A DNA stretch of 64,000 nucleotides, taken from positions 15,502,669 to 15,566,668 of the forward strand of contig NC_053126.1 in NCBI RefSeq assembly GCF_010015445.1, in the 5' to 3' direction. Positions within the stretch are counted from its first letter, which is position 1. Each line of letters begins with the position of its first letter. Below, piece by piece: positions 36,549-49,200 of the stretch. The notes under the pieces were generated by a model, which was not told the origin of the DNA, searched no databases, and worked only from the letters and a program-made list of their open reading frames with translations. This stretch comes from Perca fluviatilis. Lineage: Eukaryota > Chordata > Actinopteri > Perciformes > Percidae. Both the position numbers and the translations under genes were made by a program.

Positions 36549-38408
36549 ATGGCCTCTACAATTAGCCTCCTGCCCGAGAAACACTTCTTGTGCTCTCTGT
36601 GTAGAGACATCTTCACCAGCCCGGTGACCATACCATGTGGACACAGTTTCTGCTTATCCTGTCTCAGCCACTACTGGACACGACACCAGTCCAAATACTG
36701 CCCCCACTGTAAGAGACTGTTTACAGACAAGCCTGACCTCAGCGTCAACCGCATTCTGGCAGAAGTCTCACACAACTACAGGACGGCTCGACCACAGAAA
36801 CCACCCGATGAGGAAATGGTACTTTATTGCATTGTCAGTTATTCAATCATATGTGATCTAATAAGTGTTACATATAATATATTTGTGAATGCTTATGTCA
36901 CTGATACAGGTAATAGATGTTGAGCAAATGATTCAGGAAAGGCTGCAGAAGATAGAAAGGTTGAAATATTCTCTCGAGCTCCAAAAGGTGCGTCGGAAAA
37001 CTCTGCATCATTAAAAATCTTTGTTTAAAAAAAAGGATATAATTACATGATGATGCATGTTGATGTCCAATCAGAACTCCTACCTCAGAGAAGTGCGAGA
37101 GAGCCAGAAGGTCTTCTCTGCCCTCGTACATGCTATGGAAAAAAATCACAAAGCGGTGGTTGATGCAATTGAGGAGAGACAGAGAGAGGAGGATAAAAAA
37201 GTAGAAACATTGGTCAAAGAGATCGAACAGGAGATCCAGGAGCTGAGGAAGGAGACCACTGAACCTGAACCTCAGATTCCTGTAAACAGTGATCAAAGTG
37301 ACGATACAAAGCAAGTTACGGTGGTAAGCACCTTCTGCAGATAATATATTGATATTGGTGACTGGCTACAAACAGTGAAAACTTTGTTCATGTCATGCAG
37401 AACATTGTTCCCACAATATGCCCCTCTGAGATGAAGGATTGGTCCAAGGTTACCATAGAAACTGACCCTTGTGTTGGGGTCACCAGACGAGCACTGGCAG
37501 ACATAATGGAAAAGATAAAGGTAGAAGTCAACAGGCTCTCCAAATCTGGTGAGTAATTCAGCTTTTATCTTTAAATTAAATGATTAAATAATCATTCTAC
37601 AATTATTTCAATGACATTTCGTTTTTTCCTATGGCTCTTCTTTGACAGAACTTAAGCGAATAGAGAAATACACAGGTAAGGCTTCATCTACACACAAACA
37701 CTGTGTAAGGAACTATACACAAATTACTATAGGAGGGGATCCACATAAAACATTGATAATACAATTTAATAAACATAAATATAAGATTTAACCCATCCTC
37801 CACCCCAGTCATTTCCTTACAGCCCTTTATTGCTCTTGACCTTTTCTCTTCCCTCTTTCTTAGTGGATGTCAATCTGAGCGCTAAGACAGCCCACCCTTT
37901 CCTCTCTGTCTCAGATGACAGAAAACAGGTGAGACACACGGACAAGCTTCAGGAGGTACCAGATAACCCCAAGCGGTTTGACCGCGTGGCGAACGTGCTG
38001 GCCAAAGAAAGCCTCAGCAGTGGCAGGTGCTACTGGGAAGTGGAGGTCGGGGAGAAGATCGAGTGGAATCTGGGTGTTGTCAGACAGTCCATAAACAGGA
38101 AGGGCAAGTTCACTGTCTGCCCTGCAAATGGTTTCTGGACTTTAAGCCTGAAGGCTGGAGGCCAGTTTATTGCCAACACCTCTCCTGTCACGCCATTGGC
38201 ACTCGAGCAGAGACCGTGGAAAGTGGGCGTGTTTCTGGACTACACAGAAGGCCGTGTGTCCTTCTACTGCGCAGAATCTGGAGTCCACATTCACACCTTC
38301 ACAGATACATTTACTGACAGGCTTCATCCGTTCTTCAGTCCTGGTCGCCTGCATGGCGGCAAAAATAGTGCTCCCCTAATCATCTCTTCTAGTTTCTGCA
38401 GCATTTAA
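36549..38408 (+). CDS. TRIM-like RING / coiled-coil / PRY-SPRY protein without a B-box, 438 aa
   Basis: Six exons join in frame: 36549-36818, 36910-36987, 37075-37323, 37401-37548, 37649-37675 and 37864-38408 (1,317 nt). Residues 15-55 form a C3HC4 RING (CSLCRDIFTSPVTIPCGHSF, then CPHC), which predicts E3 ubiquitin ligase activity. Residues about 92-200 are charged coiled coil (VEQMIQERLQKIERL, AIEERQREEDKKVETLVKEI). The last exon encodes PRY-SPRY with TAHPFLSVSDD, CYWEVEVG and VFLDYTEGRVSFY. Fish TRIM39/bloodthirsty and finTRIM proteins share this order but normally have one or two B-boxes after the RING. Here the RING exon passes directly to the coiled-coil exon, and the intron between them is only 91 bp. 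The start ATG lies three bases after an acceptor, so an untranslated exon exists upstream. The exact family member cannot be named by eye. Confidence 0.88.
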
Positions 38409-40291
38409 ACATCATACTTAATATTCTGTATTTGTGATTATCTTTTCAGTGTCAATCCAGTATGTGAAATATATTTATTTAATTACAAATCCATATGAAA
38501 AACAACAATGAACCACATTTTCCCTGTCAGAACAGTGAACAAGAGGTTGCACAAGGACTGACTCCCTACACTCCAAAACTTCAATGAAACCCATAAACAG
38601 ATTGAAAAGAAAGAGGAGGGTAGAAGAAAAGAGAAGACTCTCATAAATGAACAAATGAGTCAAAGTCGAAAAAGAAGAGAAAATGGGTGGCCGAGTTGGA
38701 TGGATGTGAGGGGCTGCAGGGTTGGGACAGAGGTTGACGAGGAGCAGGGAGGGAGGGCACAGCAAAACAGCAGGGCATTGTGTTCATACACCAGGCACTG
38801 GGAGACACACTCAAACACATTCACTCATTCACACACTGACACGGCCGTGCACACATGCGCATGCTTCTGCCCACTGCCACACAGACTTGTGCTGGCATCT
38901 CGGAGGGCAGCCCCATCTCCAGTCCAGTCCTGGGTGTCGAAACTGATCGACCCTCTCTACTTCAGTTCACCTGACCTCCGAGATAGAGACTCTCCAGCCT
39001 TCCTGTGGACTGAACTGAATTCTCAGGGCCGTCATTCACAACTCCAGGCATCCCAACTGATCTACACTAGCAAAGACCAGTAACACTAGGACCAAGGAGA
39101 GAAGCGCAAGAACTTCATTTGAGGTAAATATCCTTTATAATATCATCTAATAGTGCATTAGTGACATTTCCAAAAATCTCAAAATCAAATTAAACAATAC
39201 ATTTGTGTGAAATGTGATGAGTTTGGTGGAATATAAAGACTGTTACCAGCAATTCTTGTATTATATGTTGACCTGTGTTTCCAATTAATATCCATATTTT
39301 ATTGCAATAATTTCCTGAAAAGTATCTCTCTAGGCAGAGATATTAGTTGTACCAAAGATAAGGCTCAAATTCCTAAAGTCTGAGGGCCTTTGAGGAATGT
39401 TATAAATTTGTGCACAATAGTTTGTAAAAGTGGGAGAATGTAAGCCTGTCAGAATGATTATTCTGATTTCAAGGATTCATAAGATCCATTGTTATCTGTC
39501 CACTTACAACATAGACTTTGCCATTTTATTCATATCTAATCTAACTAAAAATCCCCTCAGATGGGGATCTATTGGATACATGTTTATCTTAAAGAGGTTC
39601 AATAGGTAAAGCTTACCTCTTTGACATTTTTGAATCCATCCCTGTCATGAAGCAACCCCTGGATTGATTGTTCAGGGAGGTTTGGATTTACAGAATTACT
39701 AAAATGTGGATACTGAAAGCTGTGATAAATAGATGACATAGGTCCTCCTGGCCCACTCTACAAGCCTTCATGAAAGATGCTTGTGTTTCAGAGTCTCCTC
39801 ATGTTTTTCTGAGATAATCCACTCACCAGGCAAGGCGTAGCTCGACACCCACAGCTGTGTCAAAGACGGCTATTCTCTGTGGTTCTCACTGGAATCCACT
39901 AAACATGGGCCTCGCTGCCTGTTTCCAAATATGTATGATAAATATTTGCTCCATTAGTCTTTTCATCCTTTACTGATGTAATGCTCGTTGTTGCGGGTAG
40001 TAAGAAGTTAGAAATATGATCTGTAAGATTTGTAGCACTATTTGTATGATGGCTAAACAATGATTCAAATTGGATCTACTTTTTTGTCCATTTCTGATTT
40101 TCAGGATACCTGTCCTTGTCTGACCCAAGCCGAGCTAAACGAGATCATCACCTGAAGACTGAGGATCCTGCAGTGGAGCGCAATATTTCCAGTACTGTAG
40201 ACTCTTTGTGGGACTATAAGTTGTCTTTCTGCAACAAACAAAGACTGAAATAAAACAAAGACAAATCCATCTGATTCAAACACATTTCACC
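38409..40291. other. Intergenic region upstream of the claudin gene
   Basis: No gene is supported. A donor-like GAG/GTAAAT near 39122 and an acceptor TGATTTTCAG/G at 40104 suggest that the claudin has a spliced 5' UTR. The open frame at 38655-39083 has His/Thr-rich simple sequence and no family resemblance, so it was rejected. Confidence 0.5.
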
Positions 40292-40939
40292 ATGGCAACC
40301 ACGGGCATGCAGTTGCTGGGCCTAATCATGTCCCTTGTGGGGTGGGTGGGTGGGGCGATAGTCTGTGCCATCCCTCTGTGGCGGGTCACTGCCTTCATCG
40401 GTAACAACATAGTGACGGCTCAGATCATTTGGGAAGGCCTTTGGATGAATTGCATTGTGCAGAGCACAGGTCAGATCCAGTGTAAGGTGTATGACAGCTT
40501 GCTGGCTCTGCCCAGTGACATGCAGGCTGCCCGAGGCCTCACCGTGTTCTCCATTCTGATCTGTGGCCTGGCTCTGTCTCTGGGTGTCCTAGGAGTCAAG
40601 TGTACTAAGTGCATCGGTGTAAACAGCGTCAAGGCCCGTATTGCTCGCATCTCGGGCGCCATTTTTGCCATCGCAGGGTTCCTCTACCTTGTGCCCGTCT
40701 GCTGGACTGCCCACTCCATCATCAGGGATTTCTATGATCCACATGTGGCAGCCCCACACAAGCGTGAGCTTGGCCCTGCCCTTTACATTGGCTGGGGGGC
40801 ATCAGCCTTGCTCCTCATTGGGGGATCTCTGCTCTATGCTGGGTCAAGTCCCCCTGGCATGCCAGGCTCTCCCACCTTCAGCAGTGGAGAAAGTAGTCCT
40901 CGCAGGGCACCTGCCACACAAGTCAAAGGTTATGTTTAA
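40292..40939 (+). CDS. Claudin, intronless, complete, 215 aa
   Basis: Claudins are four-pass tight-junction proteins that set paracellular ion permeability. The single exon starts MATTGMQLLGL and has the family signature W30...GLW(49-51)...C54...C64 in the first extracellular loop. Four membrane segments lie near residues 8-28, 82-102, 116-137 and 160-182. The C-terminus ends KGYV, a PDZ-binding YV that links to ZO proteins. The R-rich LW-RVTAFIGNNIVTAQIIWEG and DSLLALPSDMQAARGL text is that of the claudin-3/4/7-like epithelial group. Coding in one exon is usual for that group and for many tandem fish claudins. AATAAA at 41172 fits as its poly(A) signal. I do not assign a fish paralogue letter. 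Confidence 0.95.
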   Translation: MATTGMQLLGLIMSLVGWVGGAIVCAIPLWRVTAFIGNNIVTAQIIWEGLWMNCIVQSTGQIQCKVYDSLLALPSDMQAARGLTVFSILICGLALSLGVLGVKCTKCIGVNSVKARIARISGAIFAIAGFLYLVPVCWTAHSIIRDFYDPHVAAPHKRELGPALYIGWGASALLLIGGSLLYAGSSPPGMPGSPTFSSGESSPRRAPATQVKGYV

Positions 40940-41171
40940 GTTTCCAAAATTTTGGAATGCCTTCAAGTCCCACAAATACACCCTAAACAATGACAAACCT
41001 GACTCCTCTCCTTTTGATTTTGCTACTTGTAATTATTTTATATTTAATGTTATTCCAGTTAGCTTTTTTCTCTGAAAAGCTGCAGGAGGCTGTTTGGGAA
41101 CAACTGAACTCATTTTATTATTTCATACCTGATATCCTTTAATAACCTTGTTCTCTGTAAGTGTTAAATAC

Positions 41172-41177
41172 AATAAA
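41172..41177 (+). other. Poly(A) signal of the claudin gene
   Basis: AATAAA about 233 bp after the claudin stop codon, in a CAATAAAAGT context. It is the first canonical signal downstream. Confidence 0.6.
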
Positions 41178-43294
41178 AGTTTTTGTCCTCCAAATCCTCT
41201 ACTGAGGGAAATAGTGTGTGTTTACATTTTTATGATAACAGATAAAATATTACTCTGACTGCATGTGTTTGAGAGAAGTATTGTAGTAGTTTTAAAAAGA
41301 AAATCTTTGTTTTGCTCCTTTATGTAAACACTACTACTGAGTGGAGAAGAACAATAGAACAATGGAGATGTGTGTACATTTGCTTGTGGTACCATATTGT
41401 TAAGAAGTGTGTTTGTGGTCCTCCATCTTCTCCATCTTCCATCTCCTCTTTGGCTACCCTGTACCAGCAACAAAGAAGAAGACATATTTATATTACAACA
41501 TAAAAATCCTTGTATCCTTTAATTAACAGTGAGTAGAGTAAACCAGGCTCTATTAGTGCAAGTGATCTCAGATCTCACCTCCTTGTCATATTGGACAATA
41601 ATTTTCTGATATGGCTAAAGTTTTCATCCAATCACATATCTTGGATATTTTAAATGTTATGATATTAAGTTACAAACAGATCAACACAGAAGGTGCAAGT
41701 TTGTAACACGTGTGCATGTCTATGTGTCAGTGTCTCTGTGTGTAAGCAATGTGGGATGTTACAAGCCACAGTGGAAAAAGCATAATCTTTATTCATGAGA
41801 CATTGTTCCGATCCCTCAGATTCTGTGCTCCTTTACTTTTAAGTAAATGATCATCCACAGAGAGTTTTAAAAACAATCAGCGAATTAAAACAATTTGAGA
41901 GCCTTGGAGTTTGGTTACTGTACATGCTAACAGCATAGAAAATATACCATGATATTTGCTTTCTATCTGCTGTATCTTTCTGTCCGTAACAGCAGAAGAG
42001 AGAGCAACACAATGCCACTTCATAGAGCATTACAGCACCACAATAACAATGGGCACCAGTGTTCCACGTGCCAGGTAGTGACTCATACACGACCTAAGTA
42101 GGGCTATACCAATGTTGGTAAAGTAACGCTGTAAATACAGTAAGGCAGACTGTGCTGTTTTACTGTCAATTGTAACGGGGGAAACGTAGCGAGTGAGACA
42201 AGTGCACTATTTACATTGTAAATAATCAGTGCAGTGTCTCAAAATAGCTATAAGGTGTAGTACCAACACAATTGCGGTAACAATGAATTATACATGATAT
42301 CATTGACAGTGAGGTAAATCATCCACAGAGCCAACTGCAACTGCAGGCCTCTCTGGTTGGAAGTTACAAGCCTGATTCATCTCGGAGCACACTGGTTGGG
42401 TGTGGACAGAAATGTGCATGCTTTGTTGCACCTGTAACCATACCCAACATGATGTCACAGGGCCCTGGAGCACACCCACCACTGCAGCAAGGTGAGTAGT
42501 TAAACCACTGGAGGTCAGGAAAAACAAGATATTTAGGAGGTGGTAGGTTTCTCTTCAGCTAACTACTACGTAGTTTAATTTACTATAACAATACATCATA
42601 TTCTCTAATTCTTCTTCTAATATGTTAAGCTGTAATTTAACTGCTATAACTGTCATATAAATGTAGTGGAATAAACAGTACAATATGTCCCTATAGTAGA
42701 GTAAAAGGTTAAAGAAGCAGAAAATAATCGGGCATATACTAGTAGTTTAATTTAGTTTTATTTTGCACATTCAAAATGACAAATAAAACAAACAGAATGT
42801 ACAGTGTAGGGAGAGGCAGAAACCCCAATAGGCTTATGTGAAGCCTCTACCTAAATAATGTTAACATTTCACAATATTATAAAGAACACACAATTAACAT
42901 AAATAAAATAATATGACTATTATGAAAAAGCAATAACAGCAAAATATATGAAATACCAATACTATACTTAAAAGAATGAAACACTTAAAGATGACTTCAC
43001 AACTGAACAGTACCGTAAATGGACTTACTTCCACCTCTGTCAACATTATAATAAGTTTTTCTTCTGATAACTAAACATAGGTAGGCTACTTCGTTGCATT
43101 TATCAGTCGCCAGAGGGAGTTTCAGGGGTGGTTCTACGGCGGAAGTGGGAAGTAGGAAGAGCTGTACAGCTGTGCTCCGTCCGTTGCTAACACAGAAGCT
43201 AACAGGCTAACCTCATCAGCGGTGAGCATATCAGGATCCCTTCACTAAACAAGACGCCTCGACAGCTACTTTGAGACGTTGAATCTAGGTTAAT
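41178..43294. other. Intergenic region between the claudin and hgs, with the hgs promoter
   Basis: No coding sequence was recognised. The last 200 bp are relatively GC-rich with a CGGCGGAAGTG ETS-type site at about 43137-43147. Upstream sequence is AT-rich, with short ORFs only. Confidence 0.6.
43137..43147. promoter_or_regulatory. ETS/GABP-type site CGGCGGAAGTG upstream of hgs
   Basis: The CGGAAGTG core is the known ETS/GABP motif common in TATA-less housekeeping promoters. It lies about 150 bp upstream of the hgs start codon. No TATA box was seen here. Use is inference. Confidence 0.45.
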
Positions 43295-46200
43295 ATGGGA
43301 AAAGGTGGAGGTACCTTTGAGAGGCTTCTGGGTAAGTTATCATTACATTCGTTAAGTTAATAGTTTATTAGTCAAAGTGCGATATTTTCCAGCGTATTGT
43401 TTTGACAGACGCTGGGGCTGTGGCTCTCAGGCCAGCTACCTTTAGCCTGCTAACAATTTCGCTTTGTTTAGAGGCCCAGATGGAGGGCTCACTTAAATTA
43501 GCAACCGAACTAAGTAGCAAATACAGTATTATGTGTCCGTTGCATAAAGTCCAATCAAAGCTACGCTATCTTATCCTTGTCTTACCTTCGTGCTATTAGC
43601 CAAGCTAAACCTGGCTATTAAATGTCATTTAACGTTAGCTAACGTTAGTGATTCAGTAATAATGTTAATGTTACTGTATAACTGATGACATGGCTCAGCT
43701 ATCCCAATAGCCAAGCAGCACAAGATGCACAACATTGTCATTTGTGAGATAGATAAATTATTACTTTTAGTGTTAAGTCCACAACAGGTTGATAAGCTAA
43801 CGTAGCTAGTTGCTAGACAATTATAATTAGCTAGCTAGCTAGCCGCTTATCTAACGTTAGTCCTTGTTTAGATCAACGTTACACTGAATTAGACACGTTT
43901 TCATTCAAATACAGCTGGCAAAGGTAACGTTAGGTGGCTAATTAGCTTAGCTTACACTAGCACTATCCCAGGAAAAAAATATCAACTTTGTCATACATGT
44001 AGCTAGATATGTTGAAAATTGACAGTCCCGTCAGATAAAACCAATGTCTTGGAAGTTAAATTAATAACTGGCAGACAATTATGTATCAACACACTTTTAT
44101 ACATGCCTTTCAGATGATATTGATGGCCTAATCTGACCTTCTAGGGGGCCCTGGGCTAAAAATGAGCGGCTGGCACTCAGTTGATAAACAACTCTGTGTG
44201 CATTTTGTACAGTATTTTTTGTTTTGTTGCTGTGATGTGGTAATTTAAAACACAGAAGTTAAGAAATATCCAACGTGTAAGCACGGTATTGACTTACGTA
44301 ATTTAGTTTCTAAAACTAGCCTAAATGTTGACACAGGGCCTCAAGATCATCAGAGTATCCGAAGCATAGCCCACCTTATTATTTTAGTGGATAATGTACC
44401 GTAGCTGTGCATATTTCCATATTCCCAAAGATACAATTAGTAAACTTATTACCATAAACCAATTGCCAAATATTCAAGTTGTGGCATTTGGGGTCTGAGA
44501 CAGTTGCCCACTTTGGCAAAGTCAAATGTTACAACACTGTAATTAGGAGAGGAGGAAGCCTGGTATGTTTTTTTTGTCATGTTTGTTTGGTGTAGCTGAT
44601 ATTGATATTAGACAGACAATACTGTTTAATGTTCTAAAGCTTTAACCATCTGTATTAATTGCAGATAAAGCCACCAGTCAGCTGCTGCTGGAGACTGACT
44701 GGGAATCCATCCTGCAGATCTGTGATCTCATTCGACAAGGAGACGCACAGTAAGTCATTCTGTCGACTTCCCTCTACATTCATATCATTAGCTGTTGAAG
44801 TTGAAAATAGATAATTAGAATATTGGGTTTATTGTTTTTTGTGTGCCTTGCTAACTTAATTTATTGCCTTGATATTTCTACTGAGCAATATTCTTGTTTT
44901 GTTCCTTGCAGAGCTAAATATGCCATTGGGGCCATTAAGAAGAAGCTGAATGACAAAAATCCACATGTGGCCCTCTACGCACTTGAAGTAAGACGTGTGT
45001 GCTGTATTGTCACAATTTTGTCTAGGGCTGCACCTAACAATTATTTTCATTGTCGATTAATTGTTTGGTCTATAAAATGTGTGTTTTCCAAAGCCCAAGA
45101 TGATGTCTTCAAATGTCTTGTTTTGCCCACAACTCAAAGATATTCAGTTTACTGTCAGAGGAGTAAAGAAACTAGAAAATATGACTCAAACCAATCAATC
45201 GATTATCAAAATTTGCCAATTAATTTAATAGTTGACAATTAATCGATTCATCTTTGCAGCTTTCATTTTGTCACCTCTTCGTTTGGAAAAAGCTGCTTTG
45301 GTGAAATATGTCTAACGTAGTTGGCATAGTGAATGATTATGTGACCTCCCCTTCAGGTCCTGGAGTCAGTGGTGAAGAACTGTGGCCAGACAGTCCACGA
45401 TGAGGTGGCGAGTAAACAAACTATGGAGGAACTGAAGGATTTACTTAAGGTGACCCCCATTGTATTAATTTCTTGAACTTCATAATCCTGCTCTGTTTAA
45501 TTTCCAATGTACTTTCCTTGCTACAATTTTTTTCACAGTCCCTACATACTGTGAGTTTTGACCTTTGTTCTGGTCAGTACTGTCTTTTCATTGTGAAGCT
45601 GGATTAGCTGACAAAAAAGGTGAACTGAAGTCAGTTGCAGCATTTATTTAATTGGGTTTAGTGCTGCAACTAATGATTATTTTGTTGTCTGTTAATGTGT
45701 CAATTCATTTTTTTGATTATTCGACTAAGTGATAACTAACATCTTCAGATCTCTTGTTTTGTTCAACCAGCAGTCTAAAACCCAAACATATTCAGTTCAC
45801 AAAGATATAAAACCAAGAAAAGCAGCAAATCCTTATATTTAAGATGCCGGAACCAGTGAAAATTTTGGCATTTTTGGTTGATAAAATGTCTGAAATGATT
45901 AATTGTCATTCTGTTTTTTTTTCCTGATTAATTTTATGTTGATCAATTAATCGACTACTTGTTTCACCTCTAATCAATCGGGTTAAATAATATCAAATGA
46001 ATATCTGTGCAGTGTTTTTACCCTGTTATACATAGACAGGGTGATATGTCTGACCATATTTTGTCTGGAAGCCTTGTCACATCAGGCGGCTGCCTGCATG
46101 ACAGCGTGAGTTAGCAATATGTGATTGGATCTTGGCTGTATCATGTGACACGAACTCCTCCCCCCTAACCTGGTTTCCACTTCCTGATGATGTCATAGCC

Positions 46201-49200
46201 TTGTGACAGACCAAAACAAGGGACTTCCCACCTCAGTTCTTTTCACCAAACACAGTGTATTTTGATTTAGTTTGTGTTTGAAAAGCTCAGTTGTACCAAT
46301 GTTATGTGAAAACAGAAACATAGAATATAAACACCAGAGGGATTTAGAGGTGTAGAGACTTTTTATTTCACTGTGTGGTTCTTTTACCACCAGAAACAGA
46401 CGGAACCAAACGTAAGAAACAAGATCCTGTACCTGATCCAGGCCTGGGCTCACGCCTTCCGCAACGAACCCAAATATAAGGTGGTCCAAGACACCTATCA
46501 GATCATGAAAGTGGAAGGTAAGTGGACCCATGCTGTATTTTACTTAAATTTATTTGCCTGAAATGAAGCCCAAGGATCTCTAAAAGATAAAGATAAATGT
46601 TTCTCAGCTCTGTCTGTGCTACAATTAAATATAAGAAAAACACATCAATATATATTTATACAATTACAACAATGTTTTAATGACTAAAACTCAACTGAAA
46701 GCTCATGCAATATTTAAAAAAGATGGTACGTTTTATTATAAAACAATTATTATGTATGATTTTTAACTTATATTAATGCTCTACTAGTATCATACTGTAT
46801 GTTTAACAGGTTTATTTTCATTTTCTTTTCTCATAGGTCATGTGTTCCCCGAGTTTAAGGAGAGTGATGCAATGTTTGCAGCTGAGAGAGTGAGACATTT
46901 AGTTTTTCTTGTTTGATGTGAGTTAGGGCTATAAAGTAGGCCCGCACGATTCGTGGAAAAATATGAATCACGATTTTTTTTTTAGCTTAGAATTGATATC
47001 ACAATTCTCTGCCATGATGTTTTTCCCCACGAAGTGTAATGTTTATTGCACACATGAACCATGACAAAACAAAATAAATTGGCAGTACGAAACATAGATT
47101 TTTTTCGGCACCTAAAGCACTCTAAACATAGAGGCTTCAATGAATAAAGAAATAAAGTACATACTGGCCATTTTAGTACAGTAGGCTACCAAAAATAGTG
47201 ACCTATAACACATTGAACTAAATATGGCCCTGATACAGGCTCTATCTGAACTCCTTGAACATGTCTTAACATAATTAAAGCATGTCAATGTCAAATGCTT
47301 TCAATAAATTAATTGGAGCAAAAAAAAAATTGAAGTCATTTAAAAATTAAATCGCAAACGGGTGAATCGCGATTTATTTTTATTTTATTTTTTTTATAAC
47401 GATTTATCGTGCAGGCCTACTATGAAATGGGTGATACCTGTAGAATAAGCATGAGTTGTGTGATCATTGACACTGAACTATTAAGAAGAAAGGATGACTG
47501 CACACAAAGCTCCAGTGACCATATCTGTTGTAATATGTGGTCTGTCTGCTTTGTCCAGGCCCCAGACTGGGTTGATGCCGAGGAGTGCCACCGGTGCAGA
47601 GTCCAGTTTGGAGTTATGACAAGAAAGGTAGGTTGGGCTTTCTTGAAACTAGGGCACTTTTTATGGTTTCCTTCATTCAGTTACAGGTTTCGCATGTGCA
47701 GAAGTTGACTTTGATTTGTGTTCTTTGCTTTTCCAGCACCACTGTCGAGCCTGCGGCCAGATTTTCTGTGGCAAGTGTTCGTCTAAGTGCTCCACCATTC
47801 CCAAGTTTGGCATAGAGAAGGAAGTGCGTGTGTGTGAGCCCTGCTTTGAGCTACTTAACAAGTGGGTCCCCAGATGTGATGTAACTAGTGTGAATTTTCA
47901 GTCTCGGAGGATGAAGTATGGTGGCTCTGAACAGTGCCTTTATAACTGTAGACAACTACATTAGCTGCATGACACTGGCATTGTAAATTGTTCTCTTGCT
48001 CAAGTTATGCTGTAGTATATACTTATGTAAGTATGCAATAGTTTTAGATTGTTTTGTTCCTAATTACTGTCATCCTTAATCGCTTCTTAGTTTAGGGTTT
48101 TCTATCATGTTTAGCTTGGACCCTTATCTATGCGTCGAATTTCATTTCCTGTTTGTCTGTTAGCCATTTATAATGTATTCTATCACAATTTTGAATTAGC
48201 TGTTTTTCATTACAACAAATACAATGCAATACATCCCACATTTGATACATAACACATTAGATGGCCCTAAAGAAGTAATTAAGTAGTTTTTTGATATGCC
48301 ATAAACTCTTTTATAACATGTATAGTTTGTATGACAAAAATGCAGATCCAAATCTGAATGTAGATTAAAAATGTGTAAAAATGTTTTTATTAGAATAACA
48401 AATGTAGAAGATTTTGCCGCATTGACAGAAGTATGCACTTTCTTGTATTCTGTTTTTGTAGCGAACGTGGTGTCTCAAGCAGCATGCTTTCTTCTGATTC
48501 AACAAGGTTGTTTATACTCCCTGATCCCTTTTCTTTACCAGCCACCCCTCCCTTTCTCCTCCCTTGAAGAAAGCTGAAGGAAAAGCCCCCACCCCAGGCA
48601 TCGCCGAGCTGCCTCCTGAGTACCTGACCAGCCCGCTCTCCCAACAATCCCAGGTAGAAGTAGATAATGAGATGGCTTAGTCGATGGTCAAAGTGGTTGC
48701 AATAGAAGGAAAAAAAAAAAAAGTTATGTATTTTAATCATCCTCTTGGCCTCACCCTGCTCTGTATTGGAAGATGTTTTGCCCTGTGATGGGCAGGAAAG
48801 ATTGCGGCTGATACTTCCTCATCAAGAAGGCCCGAAACCCCCACTGACGGACTCTTGACCGGGGGATTCCATTAGGCGCAGATGCGCTGCATTCTGGCTG
48901 CTCCATGGTTTTGTTCCGTCCTGTGCCTTGCGTCATACCACACCAGGAGCGTTTCAGAAGCAGTGTTTTGCTTGCAGATTTAGTTGATTTTTTTTTCTGG
49001 ATATTTGTGCTTCTACCATAAAAGTAAATAGTTTTTTGATCAAAGATTTTTAGTTTTTTTGACTGTGTTTAAGTTGTTAAAATAGTCTAGTGATGTGATA
49101 ACATTCGGGAGTCTGCACAGGGTGTTTATTTTGAAAATAGATTGAATGCTCTCGCCATTCCACTTCCTGCTCGGCTTGTGCAACGCTTCGCAGCTCTGTC

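Noticed and set aside
38655..39083. 142-codon open frame upstream of the claudin
   Set aside because: Composition is simple (His, Thr, Ser and Arg rich), with no family resemblance and a CA-rich stretch. It is better explained as untranslated or intergenic sequence.
44823..45242. 139-codon frame covering hgs exon 3
   Set aside because: Only 44912-44987 is hgs. The rest is intron and a dispersed repeat read through the donor site.
47862..47963. Continuation of the FYVE exon to a stop at 47962
   Set aside because: A GTGGGT donor at 47862 and the downstream exon that resumes the Hrs linker show that this is intron sequence.
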